64,000 bases of DNA from positions 30,076,067 through 30,140,066 of the forward strand of contig NC_067117.1 in the NCBI RefSeq assembly GCF_021347895.1, written 5' to 3'. Position numbers and translations under genes: made by a program. Shown in pieces: positions 1 through 28,101 of the stretch; position 1 is the stretch's first letter, and every line of letters begins with the position of its first letter. The notes beneath the pieces are model-generated. The model ran no database searches, was not told the DNA's origin, and saw nothing but the letters and a program-made list of their open reading frames with translations. This DNA comes from Acanthochromis polyacanthus. Lineage: Eukaryota; Chordata; Actinopteri; Pomacentridae.

Positions 1-222
1 AAATATTAGTGGAAGGACACAATTAAAAAATGAATCTATCTAATTAGAGGCTTTGTAATTAATTAATCAGGACTGATTAACAAGGGCATAGAGGTAAAAA
101 GTGATATATGCAGTGTTGTCTTCATTTTAAATGCCAAAAGGATTTTGCGGCTCCCGGTGTTTTCTTTTCTGTGGGAAACGGGTCGAAATGGCTCTTTGAG
201 TGTTAAAGGTTGCCGAACCCTG
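1..222. mobile_element. End of a hAT (Ac/Charlie-type) DNA transposon
   Basis: Read on the minus strand, the segment ending at 222 starts with CAGGGTTCGGCAACC (208-222). It continues with a stretch about AACACTCAAAGAGCCATTT, a start I know from hAT/Charlie-type elements in vertebrates. The eight bases after it (223-230, TCCTAGAC) would be one copy of the target duplication. The other end lies outside the window or is eroded, so the duplication cannot be confirmed. No coding sequence was recognised in this part. Confidence 0.5.
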
Positions 223-371
223 TCCTAGACTCTCCTTCAGGTAAAACTTTTACTTGAAGTTTCCAGATGTTCCTCTAAACACCTAGCAGTCATCAGTAGA
301 AGCTTCTCGTCTCCTTGAGTTACAGCAGCAGATCAGACATTATTTTAAAAAGAGTCAAATGAGGACGCTTT

Positions 372-1400
372 TCTAGCGATGGACAGATGAAGCCTCATGA
401 AGCACTGAGGCTTTCCATACAATTGTGCCGAAAAAGACCGAAAGCTTCAAGGCTTTAGTGACAGTGACATCTGGTGGACAACTGAAGCCATAGCAACCTC
501 CCGAGAGCACGACTGAAGCACTGACACCATTTCAAATTAAATTATGCTTGTTACACACTTACACTAGAGTGCAAAGTTTTTTCTTTGCACGTTTTTTTAA
601 GAAAAAAAATCTTTTTTTCTACTGTGGGGGGCTTCAGTCTGCTCCTCTTCTGGTTCGTCTGCTTCCCAGCTTTAGAAAATACCCTTTGGCAGGGCACGGA
701 TGATGCTGGGATGCACAGGTACTTACACAGTGTAGGATATAATGTCCTACATGCTGCTTAATACTTCCGGGAAACATCTGCTCTTGCCAGATGTTGCTCT
801 TCCAAATATCTGAGACAGACATAAAGGCAATGAATGAAACAACTGATGTTTCAGCAATACTCAACATGCGTACCTCTGGACCTCCACTATAGCGCCAGCA
901 GATGCACTGCCGGTGGTGCTGAGACTCTACATGACTTCCCAGCAAAGCTTAAAAGTTCTAGTTTACTACACTGCTCATTACTTTGACTGCTAAAGCCAAT
1001 CTCTTTGAACCGTGGATCCAGGATGGTAGCCACAGACAGGCAGTTCACCTTTTCCAAGCCACTGGATTTTTCATTCATATTATTTCTCAAGTGGTTGGCA
1101 AGTGTGGCATCAATACAAGGAGCCATTTGGGCACGTTCAGCAGAAATAACACGTCTTAACGTTTGGGTGATAGGAATCACCTTAGACCCTGACACTCTCA
1201 GGCACCTGTTGATTGCTTTGTACTCATCAGCATTGAAAGGCACTATATCAGTGCTTAGAGATGCCGAGGCTGCCCCTGATGGTTCTTTCTGCTCATAAAG
1301 CCTTTGACACATGGCATATGTGTTGTTTAATCTGGTATCCACCTCTTGAAGCAGCTTCTTTTGTGACATATTAGCTCATGTCACTCCTACCATCTGTACG
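372..1400 (-). mobile_element. Eroded hAT transposon with transposase remnant
   Basis: Two minus-strand pieces read like a hAT (ZBED-like) transposase. The piece at 887-1369 contains NCLSVATILDPRFKEIGF, the usual block before the dimerisation domain. The piece at about 615-735, in another frame, contains KYLCIPASSVPCQRVFSKAG, the hallmark C-terminal hAT dimerisation motif, followed by a KRSRL-like tail. The frame change between them, and the missing DNA-binding zinc finger and first catalytic part, show that the copy is dead. The stretch at about 373-520, with repeated GAAGCCTC/GAAGCTTC motifs, may be the transposon end. No matching far end was found, so the borders are approximate. Confidence 0.7.
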
Positions 1401-4400
1401 CCTACAATTCAGATAAACATAATCCTCCTCAATAAAGACAGCATTTAATGGCAGAAAAAAAGAGGAAACCTCATGAAAAGCAACAACAGGGATCTCTTTC
1501 AGGACAGAAAGAAATGCAATAAATACCGTATATACAGAACCGTAACATAGCAGATCAACATCAGACATGTAGGCTAACAGGCAGTTTATGCTAATCGTGT
1601 ACTGTATTTACAGTCTTCCCATCTCATCTCTAAATTGTAATCGAATCAGCAGAGTGTTTGCATCTGTATCAGATCTGCTGCTCTGACATCTGGTTTGGGT
1701 TTTGTCTGATAACTCAGTTATTATCAAAACACAGACGCTCTCACTGGTGCCTGACGCCTACAGTAGACGATCTTATCAGCACTTTGATCCAGACGGGCTG
1801 TTGGTCTGTTTGGACAGTTGAGGCCAGAAATGGCAGCTCCCCTTCCAAAATATACCTTCAGAGACCTCAAAGTCTACAGTTTAAGCACACAAACCCCAGT
1901 CATGGTCAATGAACAGGCTGCTGTCAGTGATATTTCCTTTACATTTATATAACAGTAGATGCAGATTTGCACTAGTTATATTGTATAGAAGGTCCAAAGT
2001 GTCTGAAATGTGTAGGTGACAATGCCAGAAATAAAAGCAGTCAGTTAGGATGTAAATAAACTGATCCCCCCCCACATTTTCTCCACAAAGCAGAACAGCC
2101 CAGCTCTCCTAGACTGCAGTATTTGTCACTTCTAACTCTTCATATACAAAAGCTGAAGGCTGTTTTACACACCAGTTGACTGGAGACTGTTAAAATTGCT
2201 CCCAATCTACACTCCCATCAACTTGTAATCGAGAGCCAACCTCATTGGGAGACGCCAACATGAAGTCACAAGAACTGCAGTTCCCTGAATGGACACTTGT
2301 AGCTAAAAGTGAGTCAGTCCTCACAGACCCCCATGTTACGACACCAAACATTACAGCAGAAATAAACAGGTTTACAGCCAGGTACAAAAAAGGTTTAGGT
2401 TTCTACAGCCTAGTTCCCTGTTCATGACAGCTGTGCAGCGGGTTAGTTTTCATATAACTCATCTGTTAAAATAATGAGGCCAAAAGTTATGCAGAATTGC
2501 GGATGTGGCCAGATTTAAGGACAGGTCAGATCACACATACATGACACAGCTTACCTCATTTTTGGATCAGCTTGGAGTTGGGCCAATTCATGGTTTCCAC
2601 ATAACCAATGTAGACTTTGAAAGTAGACAAACACGTGGCTCCGTTACCACCAGTACATGGTTGTCTAACATGCATATGATCACACTTCCCCTCCAGAAAG
2701 ACACTGTGGGCTCCTGTGGATGTTTCTGAAAGGCTGTGACTTCCTGATTAGCTGCTCTATCCTGTAAAACGTGCAGACTGGATTGTGGCAGTGTCAGTGA
2801 TTACTCATGTGCAATGGGTGGACAAAGCAGAGGATTGCTTGAGAACTTATGACTTGCCAATGTGTTTGTGCGATCCCAAGACAGCATTTACAAATAATAG
2901 CACCTTCAAACTCACAGAAGTTCTATTCCAAGTCTATTAAAGATCAATTATGAAGTGGTGGATCTCCAGTAACCTCATAAAAGCAACTAATAGGACTCAA
3001 ACCTTTTAGGAAACAAGTACAGGCACCATACAGCATAATACTGTAAATCTCAATATTTAACGAGGATGGCTTTGGCTTAGGCTGTCTTAAGCACACTTAA
3101 CTGAATGAAATAAGCTTGTTCAGGATGTGAACTGCCAACATTTTAGCTACAAAGCTACCTGGGAAAACAGAAATCTGCAGAAAGAAAAGTGGCGTGGCAT
3201 GCTATGAAAGGTATAAAAAGTTTTATGCTATTTAACTAGGACAAAAGTCCTTAAGAGTTATGTGCTGTTGGTAAGTGGTCCTTAGACTGATAACACCCTA
3301 TGAACATACCAGCAGCAAGCAGTTCCTCAGTTCATGTGTTTTTGAGTCCTTCATTTTCAGCAATATTGGGGATGGGGAATATTATTTTTCATTGTATTAA
3401 TGCATTTTTTTTTATTCCTTTCACCTGTAAAACTCCTGAAAAACATAAAAAGTGCTATAAGAATCTCAATGATTGATATACTACAGATAATCTATGAATT
3501 GTGGGTACGAAAACGCTATGGCAAAGGATTGTTTTGGTTAAAACATTCTAGTATAGTTAAAGGACTTGTGTTATACGAAACAGTTATAGTCATAAACGTA
3601 TGCAGGGTGCAAACTACAGTTAACTTAAGACATGAGCTCTCCTGAAACCATGACTGGTGTATCATTCACACGAGGGGGATTAATCAATGATTCACTCAAA
3701 AGAAAACATGAAAGGCTGCTCTTGCCATCAAAAACTGAAGATCAGGGTAAAAAGAAAACTTCAGACTTCTTTTTTACTCATCACAAAAAAAAAAAAAAAA
3801 AAAAAAAACTCCATGATGCTGATGATGATACATAAAAGCTGCATTGAGTGTTTAGTAAATTTTGAACCATGAAGCAGCTTTGGCATAGTTCAGTCTGAAC
3901 AGAGCGATTTGAAATGGGGAAAAGCAAAACAGTCTCCTCTGTTCCAATATTTTGTCAACCGATCTTTTACTTTGAATGCCTTATCACACAACCATGAGGA
4001 GAAACAAATGTTTGAGTTTTTTTTTGTTTTTTTTTATTTTTTCCATTGTCACTTGATAGTTTCAACATCAATCCATCATGTAAAAGCAGTTGAACTTCAG
4101 GCTATAACCGTTGAGAGACGAGATGACCACTTCAGCATCGCCCTGCATCTGAAGAGCCTGATTGGCTGCAGTGAATAATGAAAAGAATCGAGGGTGAGAG
4201 GGGGCGTTGCACACGTTTTGGCCCTTCAAGTCAAATTAAATAATCACAACAAAAGGAAGAAAATGAGGCAACAAAAAGAATAAGACTCTCAGAAATCAGG
4301 CAAAAAAAACATAACGTGCTTTGGTGGTTACTTTGGCGGTGGTGCGTCTTTTCTACCGATCAACCTGGACAAGCAGTAAGCACACCATGAGCATCTCCAG

Positions 4401-4595
4401 TCTTCTCACACAATTCAAGTACAGTTCTAATTAAGTGCCAACACAGAGCAGTGTTCATGTGAAAACACCGGAATAAGGCCGCTGAACGCTAAAACCGTTT
4501 GCCTGGATTCGTCAAGATACAGAAGAAAAACCTGTTCTGTCACCTTCCACCTCGAGCCGCTGTGAGACGGACAGATGAGTTTAGATAGAAAAGAA
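1401..4595. other. Intergenic, no gene recognised
   Basis: No exon with convincing splice sites or a familiar protein was found on either strand. The part at about 2165-2420 resembles a dispersed teleost repeat (it contains CAGCAGAAATAAACAGGTTT) but I cannot name its family. An A24 tract lies at 3785-3808. The right edge probably contains sequence just past the ahcy transcript end. Confidence 0.4.
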
Positions 4596-4601
4596 TCAGG
4601 G

Positions 4602-4607
4602 TTTATT
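4602..4607 (-). promoter_or_regulatory. Candidate poly(A) signal of ahcy
   Basis: TTTATT on the plus strand reads AATAAA in the direction of ahcy, about 650 bases past its stop codon. That is a reasonable 3'UTR length for this gene. Other AATAAA-like sites exist further on, so the end of the transcript is an inference. Confidence 0.4.
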
Positions 4608-5255
4608 TTATTCCATAAATGGAGAGGGAATGATATAAACAGGAGGAATTGTCTTTTACAGCCACAGAAGCACTTGGTGTTTCAGAAGAGCGTTGATGAG
4701 AAAGAGGAGAGACGGCCGAGGATATTGGTGTGTCAGAGCAAAGTGAGATGAGACAAACTAACACGTTGACTTGTTTAAACTCAAGCTTTAACAACCTGAC
4801 GCCTCCTCCCAATGTCCACAAACTCCTACAGAAAGCTACTGATGGAAGCTTTGCGTAGATGCAGTTAACTAGTTTGACCACAAGTTATTCATTTAACACT
4901 AGCAGGTGAGCAGATATTTCGCCTTAGAACAGCAGAACAAGGTTCCAAACTTCAGCCATGCCTGACCGCTTAGATCGGCAGAGATGCAACTTGTCAAGTA
5001 AATGTCTAGCAGTTGATGCAAGAGGCTATTTAAAGCGAAAAACAAACACAAAAACTGTCTGTTTGTATCCCTGAATCACTGAGATTTGGCAATCAAAAAC
5101 CAAACATGGCACCCAGAGTGCAACCTGGGTTAAACTCTCCCAGTGCTCCCACCCACCAAACCCTGCTACACCGAAACACCAACACCGTTCTGGCCACACC
5201 TCCTCCTCCTCCTCCTCTCTCTTCTTCTTGACTTCCCCAGGCTGGCAGCGGGGGC

Positions 5256-19970
<14,715 letters not shown>

Positions 19971-19999
19971 GTTTGCTTTCGGGTATTTTGTTCCGGGGA

Positions 20000-20215
20000 G
20001 GTTGAGTGCAGCAGCCTGGCCGACGGACAGAGGCAGAGAGGGAGGGACAGAAACATGACGGCTCGGTTTTTATCGTCGGAGCCACATTAGGACGACTTTA
20101 CACGACGGGGCGGTTCAAACCTGGATCCATTCTGCATTCTTATTGGCGAAAACAGTTCCCGCCCCACCATTGGATGACATGATTGGACAATCGGCGGCCA
20201 GCCAATCGGAGCAGG
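20000..20215 (-). promoter_or_regulatory. ahcy: ahcy promoter with CCAAT boxes and TATA-like box
   Basis: GC-rich sequence just before the ahcy start. CCAAT boxes lie at 20142-20146, 20169-20173 and 20182-20186 (read on the minus strand) and at 20202-20206 (plus strand): four NF-Y-type sites within 65 bases. A GC box (GGGGCGG) is at about 20107-20113. A TATA-like GATAAAAAC lies at about 20066-20074, roughly 95 bases before the ATG. The pattern fits a strong housekeeping promoter; the start of transcription is inferred to be near 20040. Confidence 0.6.
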
Positions 20216-22725
20216 AGTTTTAGCGAGGGGGCGTTCAAGTGTTTGTGTAGCTGGAGCAAGTTTCGTCTGGACCCTGTCGGTGTTTTCTTGGTTGGAAAAT
20301 AAGTGACATAGTAACTGTGTTTTGGTTTTAACAGGATTTAGATTGCATAAGCGTCTCTGCAAATATGATTCTATAAATTCTGCAGAGTTCTTACTCAATA
20401 ACATGGATTTTTCTGCAAAAATGTGCATCCAGAACATAATGTAACATTTGTATTAGCAAAATGCAAGGGCATACCACTATCTGGTGCCAGTCTTCAGGCT
20501 GTTAGAGGGCCCTGCAAGAACCAAGTTATTTGAAATTTATTTATTTATTATCACATATCACTGTCAAGTATATATGGCCCTGTACCAAAATCTACTCACT
20601 CAGCACAATGTTCTTTACAGCATCTTTTTTAAAATATCTGATTATGAAAAATCACTAAAAATCTGTTTGACAGTAAGAGAGTTCATTTTACACAAAGTAC
20701 TTCTGCATCCCATGCATCATGGAAAAAAATGCATTAAATGCTTCTATTATTGAAATTAATAAAACTTTCATATGAAAATGTGTCCAAATTTTAATGTGGG
20801 GTCACAACTGGCCCAACACACTGATTAACACACCATCATTTCTCAGCAAGCTACTGCTATTATATACTTAGTGTGTTTGTACAACTCTGTTTAAGCTATT
20901 TATTCTTTTGCTCACTGTGACGTACTGTATATATTGCACTTTACAGTTTTTTGCACTTGTGGTTAAATGCTAAACTGCTATTCTTTGTCTCAGTACTTGT
21001 ATTCTGTGGGGTTTGTGTTTGTTTCCCTTTAAACCAGACACAGTTGTCTAAGCCCAGGATGCAACGATGATGTCCCTGAAAAACAGTGTTGTGGAGGAAT
21101 TGTTTTGGTGGAACATTTGTATGCACGGAGGCGAGTACAGTCATTAAAATGTCTCATTCACAGAAAAAAAAAGTAAGAAAAGCTTATTACAAGATCCAAA
21201 TTTGCAGCTTTCAGCAAGTAATTTGCTGCTCAGAGGTTGCTGGTATTGTTTCCTGTAGTCAAGAGGAATTAAAAGAAAAGTAAAAGACAGATAGTGTAAT
21301 GAGAGAAAAAGCTATGTGAAATGTGTGGCAGAAACAGCAGACTTATGCCCAAAGTCTATATTCACTGAGTCAGACTACAGTGGAGTTCAGCTTTCACCTT
21401 TTGGACATAAACTGTCATCATATCATTATTTTATTCAAATTTGTGTACAATTTTGTCATAATTAATACATATTTTTTTGAGTAAGCAATGGGAGATTTCA
21501 GTTTTTCAGCACCATTTAACACCATTCTACAGTATTTTTCATCTGTTTTTAAGTGTGAAAAAGTCATAGAAAAAGAAAGGGCAGTACGACACAGAGAAAG
21601 CGTTTGATGCATTTATGTATTCAAACTGTGTGAAATAGTGAATAACGATTAAAGCAGAGGATTTAGCATTTCAAACTACTACCAGTACAAAGAACATATC
21701 TTGAATCAACATAATAATAAGAAGCACCTTTCACATGCAGAAATAATGAAGTAGTTAATAGTCATAAACAGTGATATACAGTGCTTTGTGCATTTGTATT
21801 TGTGTGTGCACAATGAATAACTGTTTTCCGAGCTTAAATCTAACCTTTTTGACTTGTACTCCATATTATCACTCACATTCTCTCACAGCTACATGCAGCC
21901 ACATTTGGGTTTCATTCTGTTTGAATGCATAACTGAATCCAGTATGTTTTGCAGTAGGTTTGGCCTGGTCCTTACTGAAATGGGCTTTGAGAAACAGTTA
22001 ACACACCTCCAAAAACTTTTTTAAACATTCATAATTCAGTGACTAGCAATGAAGTAAATATGATAAAGTAATGATGACACATCATTCCATCAAGTACCGT
22101 GTCTGCGTACAGATTTGCAGTAAAGGTACTTGACATATTCCATTTTTTAGAATACTGTACTTTAAGATAGGATATAATAAAAATGTATTAATCCCAAAGG
22201 AAACTATCGACTTTCTATGACCCTAGATCAGTTAATTAGCAGTTACATTGTAAAGAGTTTAAACAATCGTCAGTATTTTTGCATAAACTAAGCTTCATTC
22301 AAGGCAACATTTCAGGTTTTGTCACACTGAAAGGAACCTGATACTAACACTGTTCCGTTTAAAACATGAATTTTATTAGCATTGGATCTTTCTGGTTCTT
22401 TTTCTACCACAGACTCTTGAGCACACTTAAAATGTCTACAAACAGCAATTAGCTGAGAAAAGCCTCTATCTATAGCTGTGGTCAAGGAGAACAATAGTGA
22501 TATAAGATAAGAAATATTCAAATATAGTCAGATGGTCAAAGGTTAACCTGATAGAAATACTATTTTACAGCTAATTTAAGGGCCTCTTTCAAATGGACTG
22601 TCACAGAGGTTCTCAGTTCTTGTTGGTTTGGTGAATGGATTAATATTCATTGTACTGTTATCTGTTGTCTGACAGTGAAGTATGTTTTCTACAGTTTTCC
22701 CTCACTGAACTGGATATGATAACAG
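20216..22725. other. Intergenic, AT-rich, nothing recognised
   Basis: No exon, RNA gene or repeat family was recognised on either strand. The longest open frames here show no familiar motif and no consistent splice sites. Confidence 0.4.
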
Positions 22726-22729
22726 CACA

Positions 22730-23090
22730 GAATACAAGTGAGCACACCCCTTTGAAAATCACTTACGTGTCAAAAGATTCCAGTCTGCATCACCTCTCAA
22801 CAGTTGCATTATTTCTGAATTAAACAATGGAGATATTTTCAACTTACAGTATAAACAATCCAAAACAGATGCTTTAGAAACACTAAAATAAATGCCTCAA
22901 AATAGAAAGTCAAAGCAACACAAGTGAATGCACCTGGTCACTGACACACAAATTAGAAAACCCCAGGTCTCTATAAAAAAATGAAGTGCATCTGTGATTT
23001 CCAGTTAGTCTGACTGCATGAACACTGGCATATAAGCTGAGCTGTGAACAGAGAAGGATGCAAGAAGATCAGAAAAATTGGTGAAAACAC
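22730..23090 (+). mobile_element. Eroded Tc1-like end with paired direct repeats
   Basis: CAAGTGAGCACACCCCTTTG at about 22735, and the related CACAAGTGAATGCACCTGG at about 22919, look like the outer and inner direct repeats of an IR/DR Tc1 left end. A ruined transposase start (GGTGAAAAC) follows. The right half is missing. Confidence 0.45.
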
Positions 23091-23094
23091 CATT

Positions 23095-23426
23095 GCGAGC
23101 CCTCAGTAGAGGGCAGAACCACGCCATCTACTGGCGAGTTTCAGTAGATGGCATTAAATACTTGCATATGACTCTGTATCAATTTTGATCATCCTACGTA
23201 TATCCCTTCCTACTTGATGACCTGTAACTCCACACCTGAGCAGGGGACCTTAGACTGATCTTCAGTGCCAAGTTTGATCATCCTGACTTCAGCACTTGCA
23301 GAGATATTGGAACGGACATACACACATACTTACCCAGCCAGCCAGATACCGAAGCGAATGCAGTAACCCCACTGACGTACGTCAGGCGTGGTTAACTAGG
23401 GGGTTTGGAATGATTCGCAGTACTGC
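23095..23426 (+). repeat. Dispersed repeat leading into a GAAG microsatellite
   Basis: Contains GCCATCTACTGGCGAG and TTCAGTAGATGGCATTAAAT, then GATATTGGAACGGACATACA. Similar phrases occur in repeats of many fish, but I cannot name the family. It ends directly in the tetranucleotide run, which may be its tail. Confidence 0.4.
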
Positions 23427-23507
23427 GAAGGAAGGAAGGAAGGAAGGAAGGAAGGAAGGAAGGAAGGAAGGAAGGAAGGAAGGAAGGAAGGAAGGAAGGA
23501 AGGAAGG
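23427..23507 (+). repeat. (GAAG)n microsatellite
   Basis: About 20 uninterrupted units of GAAG, followed by a few TAGG/TAGA units. The long open frames it creates on both strands are not genes. Confidence 0.97.
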
Positions 23508-23539
23508 TAGGTAGATAGGTAGGTCTAATTCCATCTGCG

Positions 23540-23832
23540 TCCCAGCCTTCCAAGGATCTTTCCATATGCAGTTTGCATGTTCTCCCAGTGCATGTCTGGG
23601 TTTTCTCCGGGTACTCCGGCTTCCTCCCAATGTCCAAAAATATGCTGAGGTTAATTGATCACTCTAAATTGCCCGTAGGTGTGAATGTGAGTGTGATTGT
23701 TTGTCTGTATATGTAGCCCTGCAACAGACTGGTTACCTGTCCAGGGTGTCCCCTGCCTTCACCCCAAGTCAGCTAGGATAGGCTTCAGCCCCCCGTGACC
23801 CTGAGGATCAGTTGTATAGATAATGGATAATT
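23540..23832 (+). mobile_element. SINE/LINE fragment with L2 (Maui)-like tail
   Basis: Contains CAGTTTGCATGTTCTCCC, TAAATTGCCCGTAGGTGTGA and CCTGTCCAGGGTGTCCCCTG, and ends near AATGGATA. This is the same tail as in the fuller copy at 53884-54210 (minus strand) and the part copy at 60178-60360. The tRNA-like head is truncated or unreadable here. Confidence 0.75.
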
Positions 23833-26800
23833 CCATCTTGAAACTCATAAAACTAGGGAACCTTCACCAGCACAGTTAACTGCAAGAGAGGAAAATCAAC
23901 AGCAGGACAGATGAAACAGAGAACATGGGTCTACAAGGCTTCCACACACCTTAGAGCAGATTCCATTAAAGGTATATGGTGTACAAGTTCACGACTTTTC
24001 AACTCCATAATCTCACCTCTTGGGTGGAATTTGGAACAGCTTTAAGTGACAGTCAGACTACAGACTATTCCACTGTTCCTTTTAGCCCATTCTGCACTTA
24101 TCTTAATAAGGATTTTTACAAAAGTGCCTTCTTGGCAGCACATACAGTTAATAGGTGCATATGTGCATATTGTATTCGCTTTGAAAAACTTGTGTACAGA
24201 ACATAGAACTTATAAAACACATAATAAATACTGACTTGTCTTACACTCAATATGATTTGTCTGGTCATGCAGGATTTTAAGGGACTAGCAACTTACAGTT
24301 AAATGTCACTATATTTTCTTAGCTACTGGTTCGTAGCAGTGAGTCGGGGAACATGACGGGTCAAAGAACATCAGAGAGGTTTATTATTCTTGATATGACT
24401 GCGTGGGAGGAAATTAATGTGGAACAAGTCCAACACCTGTCTACAATCAGAGATGTTATAAGGAACAGACGGAAGGAGGAAGAAATGATTGACGTATGGC
24501 CAACCTCTCTTTTAAAAAAGCCAATCATCTGCTTTAGAACAGCCAAACAGGGAAAAATCCAGCTAATCGTGTTGTCACAGTGACTCAAGCACAGGATTGG
24601 GAAACTTTGGGAACGTATGAAAGTACGAAAAAAATGATTTTTAAATTCTACTTTGGGGGAAAGTCACTAGAATTTGTAAGCTTTTTTTAGTCAGATTTGG
24701 CTGTTAAGTCTAAACATGCATTTATTTTTTAATCTCAGTGTTCACTGAAACTGCAGTTATGGCTCACTCTCCTTTCATTTAGATGAGAACCTGAACTCAA
24801 GAACTCAAAATAACTGCTTGTGTGTGTTATCAAGATGGGCGCTAAGACTGTCCCACAACCGTGTCGTGAATGGAGTCCAGATCCAAACCACTGTGGTTCA
24901 ACTAAAGTCACATCTGCTCCAAATAGAAACCTAATAATAATCATATCATACTAGCATGTCCCGCTTTACTATGAAAATCATGTCACAAATGCAATGCTAA
25001 AGACAAAATTATTTCTTGTGACTTTAAATGCTAGCATGTTAGCTACAATCAGGCAGAGCAGCTAGGCTAATCACAACCCCTGAAAATGATGTCATGAAAA
25101 ATGTTGATCTGAATAATAACGGTAAAAATGAACACATGTAGAGATGTAAAAAGTATATTAACTCACTTTGAAATATAGTATAAAGGAGTACCTCAAACTC
25201 TATACTGCTAGTCAGGATGCAATGAAATACTTCTGAGGGAACAGCTATGAGGGTTGTGACATGACTTTTTGTTGAGCATGACAATTCCTAAATCCCAGAG
25301 TCCACCGCCAGCTGTACAGAACCAAGCTCCAGATGTTTGCCGACTGACAAAGACATGAAAGGAATACTCATTTCTCTATGCACAGATGCAACGGTGCTGA
25401 CACTCGCATTGAATCCCAACTTTATTAAGGTAAACTGTATACAGCTCCACATCAACGACAGTCTCCAATCTCCAAAGTCCGACCTCTTTGTCCAGCTCTG
25501 AGCAGAACTGGCTACAGGCCACACTGCATTTCAGCACAGTGAGAGAATATGAATGATATTTGAGGTAAACAGGAAAAATAAAAGAATAACAAATGCTATT
25601 GGCGCACGCACGCTATTTTCTATAAATGTCAGGATTGGGGTTGACCCATTCTTGAATATAGTGTAGGCTACTGTGCATTAGAAAATTGAAGGAAAGTTGC
25701 TCATTTGCTTCTCATTTTACAGATCATGTGTAAACTAAAGTCTCAACCATCCGTTTGATTGACAATCAACCCCAATTCATCCATTACAAACCTGTCTGCT
25801 AGCAGAAAGAGGGAAGAGCAGCCATAAATGGTGGTGCAGCAAGTCGAGCTTATACTCTCTCGTGTCATGGTTTTATCACAAAGACGTCCCGTACTTGTCG
25901 CTCAATGCTTAAATCAATTTAGTACTACAGGTGAGTCAAGTGCAAATGAAAAATAATCATCTCACCATCGCAATTTGACTAAATCTTCACAAGAGGTCAG
26001 GGTGTCAAAAGGCCGAAAAAACATCACGCACTCACACTCGTCATCTCGAAATTCAACCCATGTAGGAGTTTCTCTGATTTTGTCACTGTTAAACCACAGA
26101 CGGGCAAGGCATTGGCGGTGTCAGGCACGAGCGATTTCATTTTCACCAACAGAGGTCTTCTGAGGTGTTGTAATGTGCCGTCTGGCAGCCATACTGGAGT
26201 AATCAGCAGATTGTATGAACTGTCACAACATTAAGAGCAGCTTTATCTAATTTTTTGAGACTTTGCCTCAGACATGGATTGGTTCTGTATTTATCAGTCA
26301 GATATTATTTTAGGATAATCTCATATTCATCTAGTGTCATTTAGCCATACAGATATTTGTTTTTAGGAATTAGATTCTGACAACAACCAAAAATGTGTGC
26401 TCTGTGGCTGCTCCAGACTACTGGTGAGGTAATGAATGGCAATGGTAATGACCTTGGTTCAAGAACTGCATTCAAACATAAATGAAATTCCATTCATCTC
26501 TATTGTATTGGGGTGAAGACAGAAGTATTACAAAGACATATTGTGAAACTACAGAAATTGAATATGACTAGAGGAAATTGAGCACAGTTGTTCCACGCTC
26601 ATGCTCGGGCTACTGTTTAAACATTCCTTAAAGGGTTCCTCAAGTGACCTAGTGTTGTACCTGTAAACATATACCTCTAGAAGCAGCAGAGGCAGCTCTA
26701 TCCTAAATTTGAGTACCTAATATGAAGCATAAAACATGAATTAGAGCACCAATAACAGGGTTGATGTCAACGTTTCTGACCGATAAATACTGATTATGCT

Positions 26801-28101
26801 GTGACAGTCATTTACCTAAAACTGCGTCTTTAAACAGCAGCACAGTTTGGTGGTTTCTGAATGAGCTGTCTTGTAGAGAAAGTAGTTTTACCACTGCTCT
26901 AATTAAATAAGGAGCAGTCTGTCAGAACTGCCAGTGAGTTCACTGATAGGGACAACTTTGGCAGGTTTGAACTTGTTCTTCAAAGACTCATTTGACTTCA
27001 AAATTCCAGACATAATCGAAAGAATTTGGAAAAATGATTCCAAATAAAGCAGTGGTTCACAAGAAAATTCAAAGGTTTAATCAAGAAGTTAATAATATCT
27101 TACATGAACTGCTATTTTTCCAAAATTTTTTCCTTGTTTTTTGTAAAACGTTGGACAATTTTTGCTCTTTAAAGGTGGCGTTTGTGATTGTGGCGGAAAA
27201 GTTACTAGTTAGCATATTGAGCTAGTTAGCACGTCAGATTTGCTGCCACTCTCAACCTCACTTTTTACAATCTTGCCTCCCTGTAAATAACTGTTTTACT
27301 GAAATAAAGCTTTTCTCCAAATTTTTATTTGTAGTTTAATAGATTACATCCAGTTTCTCCTGACAATTTTTCAGCAAGAGATACGACTGACAGAGGGACC
27401 GAACCCTGGTTCTGTTTTATCACAACAGTAGCATTTCCTCGTTTTGTAATTTAACAGTGGCATTTCAATGACAAAGTCCTACACATTTATTATATACATT
27501 GTTTTGGGGGGCTGCTGTTGGTATTTAGCAGAAATGTGCTGTCATCATTGTTGTAGAAGAGCAGAGAGATGACAACGTAGGAAGCAGAAAAATGGCTGAG
27601 TCATGTTGTCGTTCTGTTTTCACTTTTTTCCCCCCACACATCTGTTGATTCTTTATATTCCTTCCAGAAACAAGCCTCGTCCTGTTCTTCCACACACACC
27701 CCTCCCTACAAGTATGCACCTAAGTGCTCATTCATGCACTCATTTTACTTACAAAGAGAACTGATATAAACAACCACAGGCTGCTGGGCATGGTATTTTC
27801 ATTCCATACTCTATGCCCTTTAGAAACAGAGGAGTGAACAGCTGGAGCAAAGAGATTCATTCTGTCAACAATAATCACAAGAGAAAAGCCTGGGTTCGTT
27901 TCATTTGGAGTCAGCAAACTTGTGCACAAGTGCATACTTTAGGGCTGGGGTATGGTTAGATATCGGGATGAAGGCTTTAAGGACAGAGCAGCATGCCAGC
28001 AGCCAGCTCAGCAGCCCAGAGTCCCTGTCTCTCTTCCAGATGTCTGTTAGCAGAGAGACAGACAGGAGGGGGGAGCTAGCTAGCTAGCAGGGCGAGCTAG
28101 C
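23833..28101. other. Intergenic between ahcy and chmp4b; includes the chmp4b 3' end
   Basis: No gene was recognised. TTTATT at 27486-27491 and 27324-27329 read AATAAA toward chmp4b and are candidate poly(A) signals, about 610 and 775 bases past its stop. An open frame at 24353-24583 (plus strand) matches nothing I know. A short TAGC repeat (28077-28088) follows the chmp4b stop. Confidence 0.4.

Noticed and set aside
20054..20056. ATG upstream of the ahcy start that opens a frame over it
   Set aside because: It probably lies before the transcription start, and the resulting frame does not encode the known protein start.
23296..23637. Frames rich in KEGR or PSFL
   Set aside because: Translation of the GAAG microsatellite.
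24353..24583. 76-codon plus-strand frame starting MTGQRTSERF
   Set aside because: No family recognised and no neighbouring exons; left uncalled.
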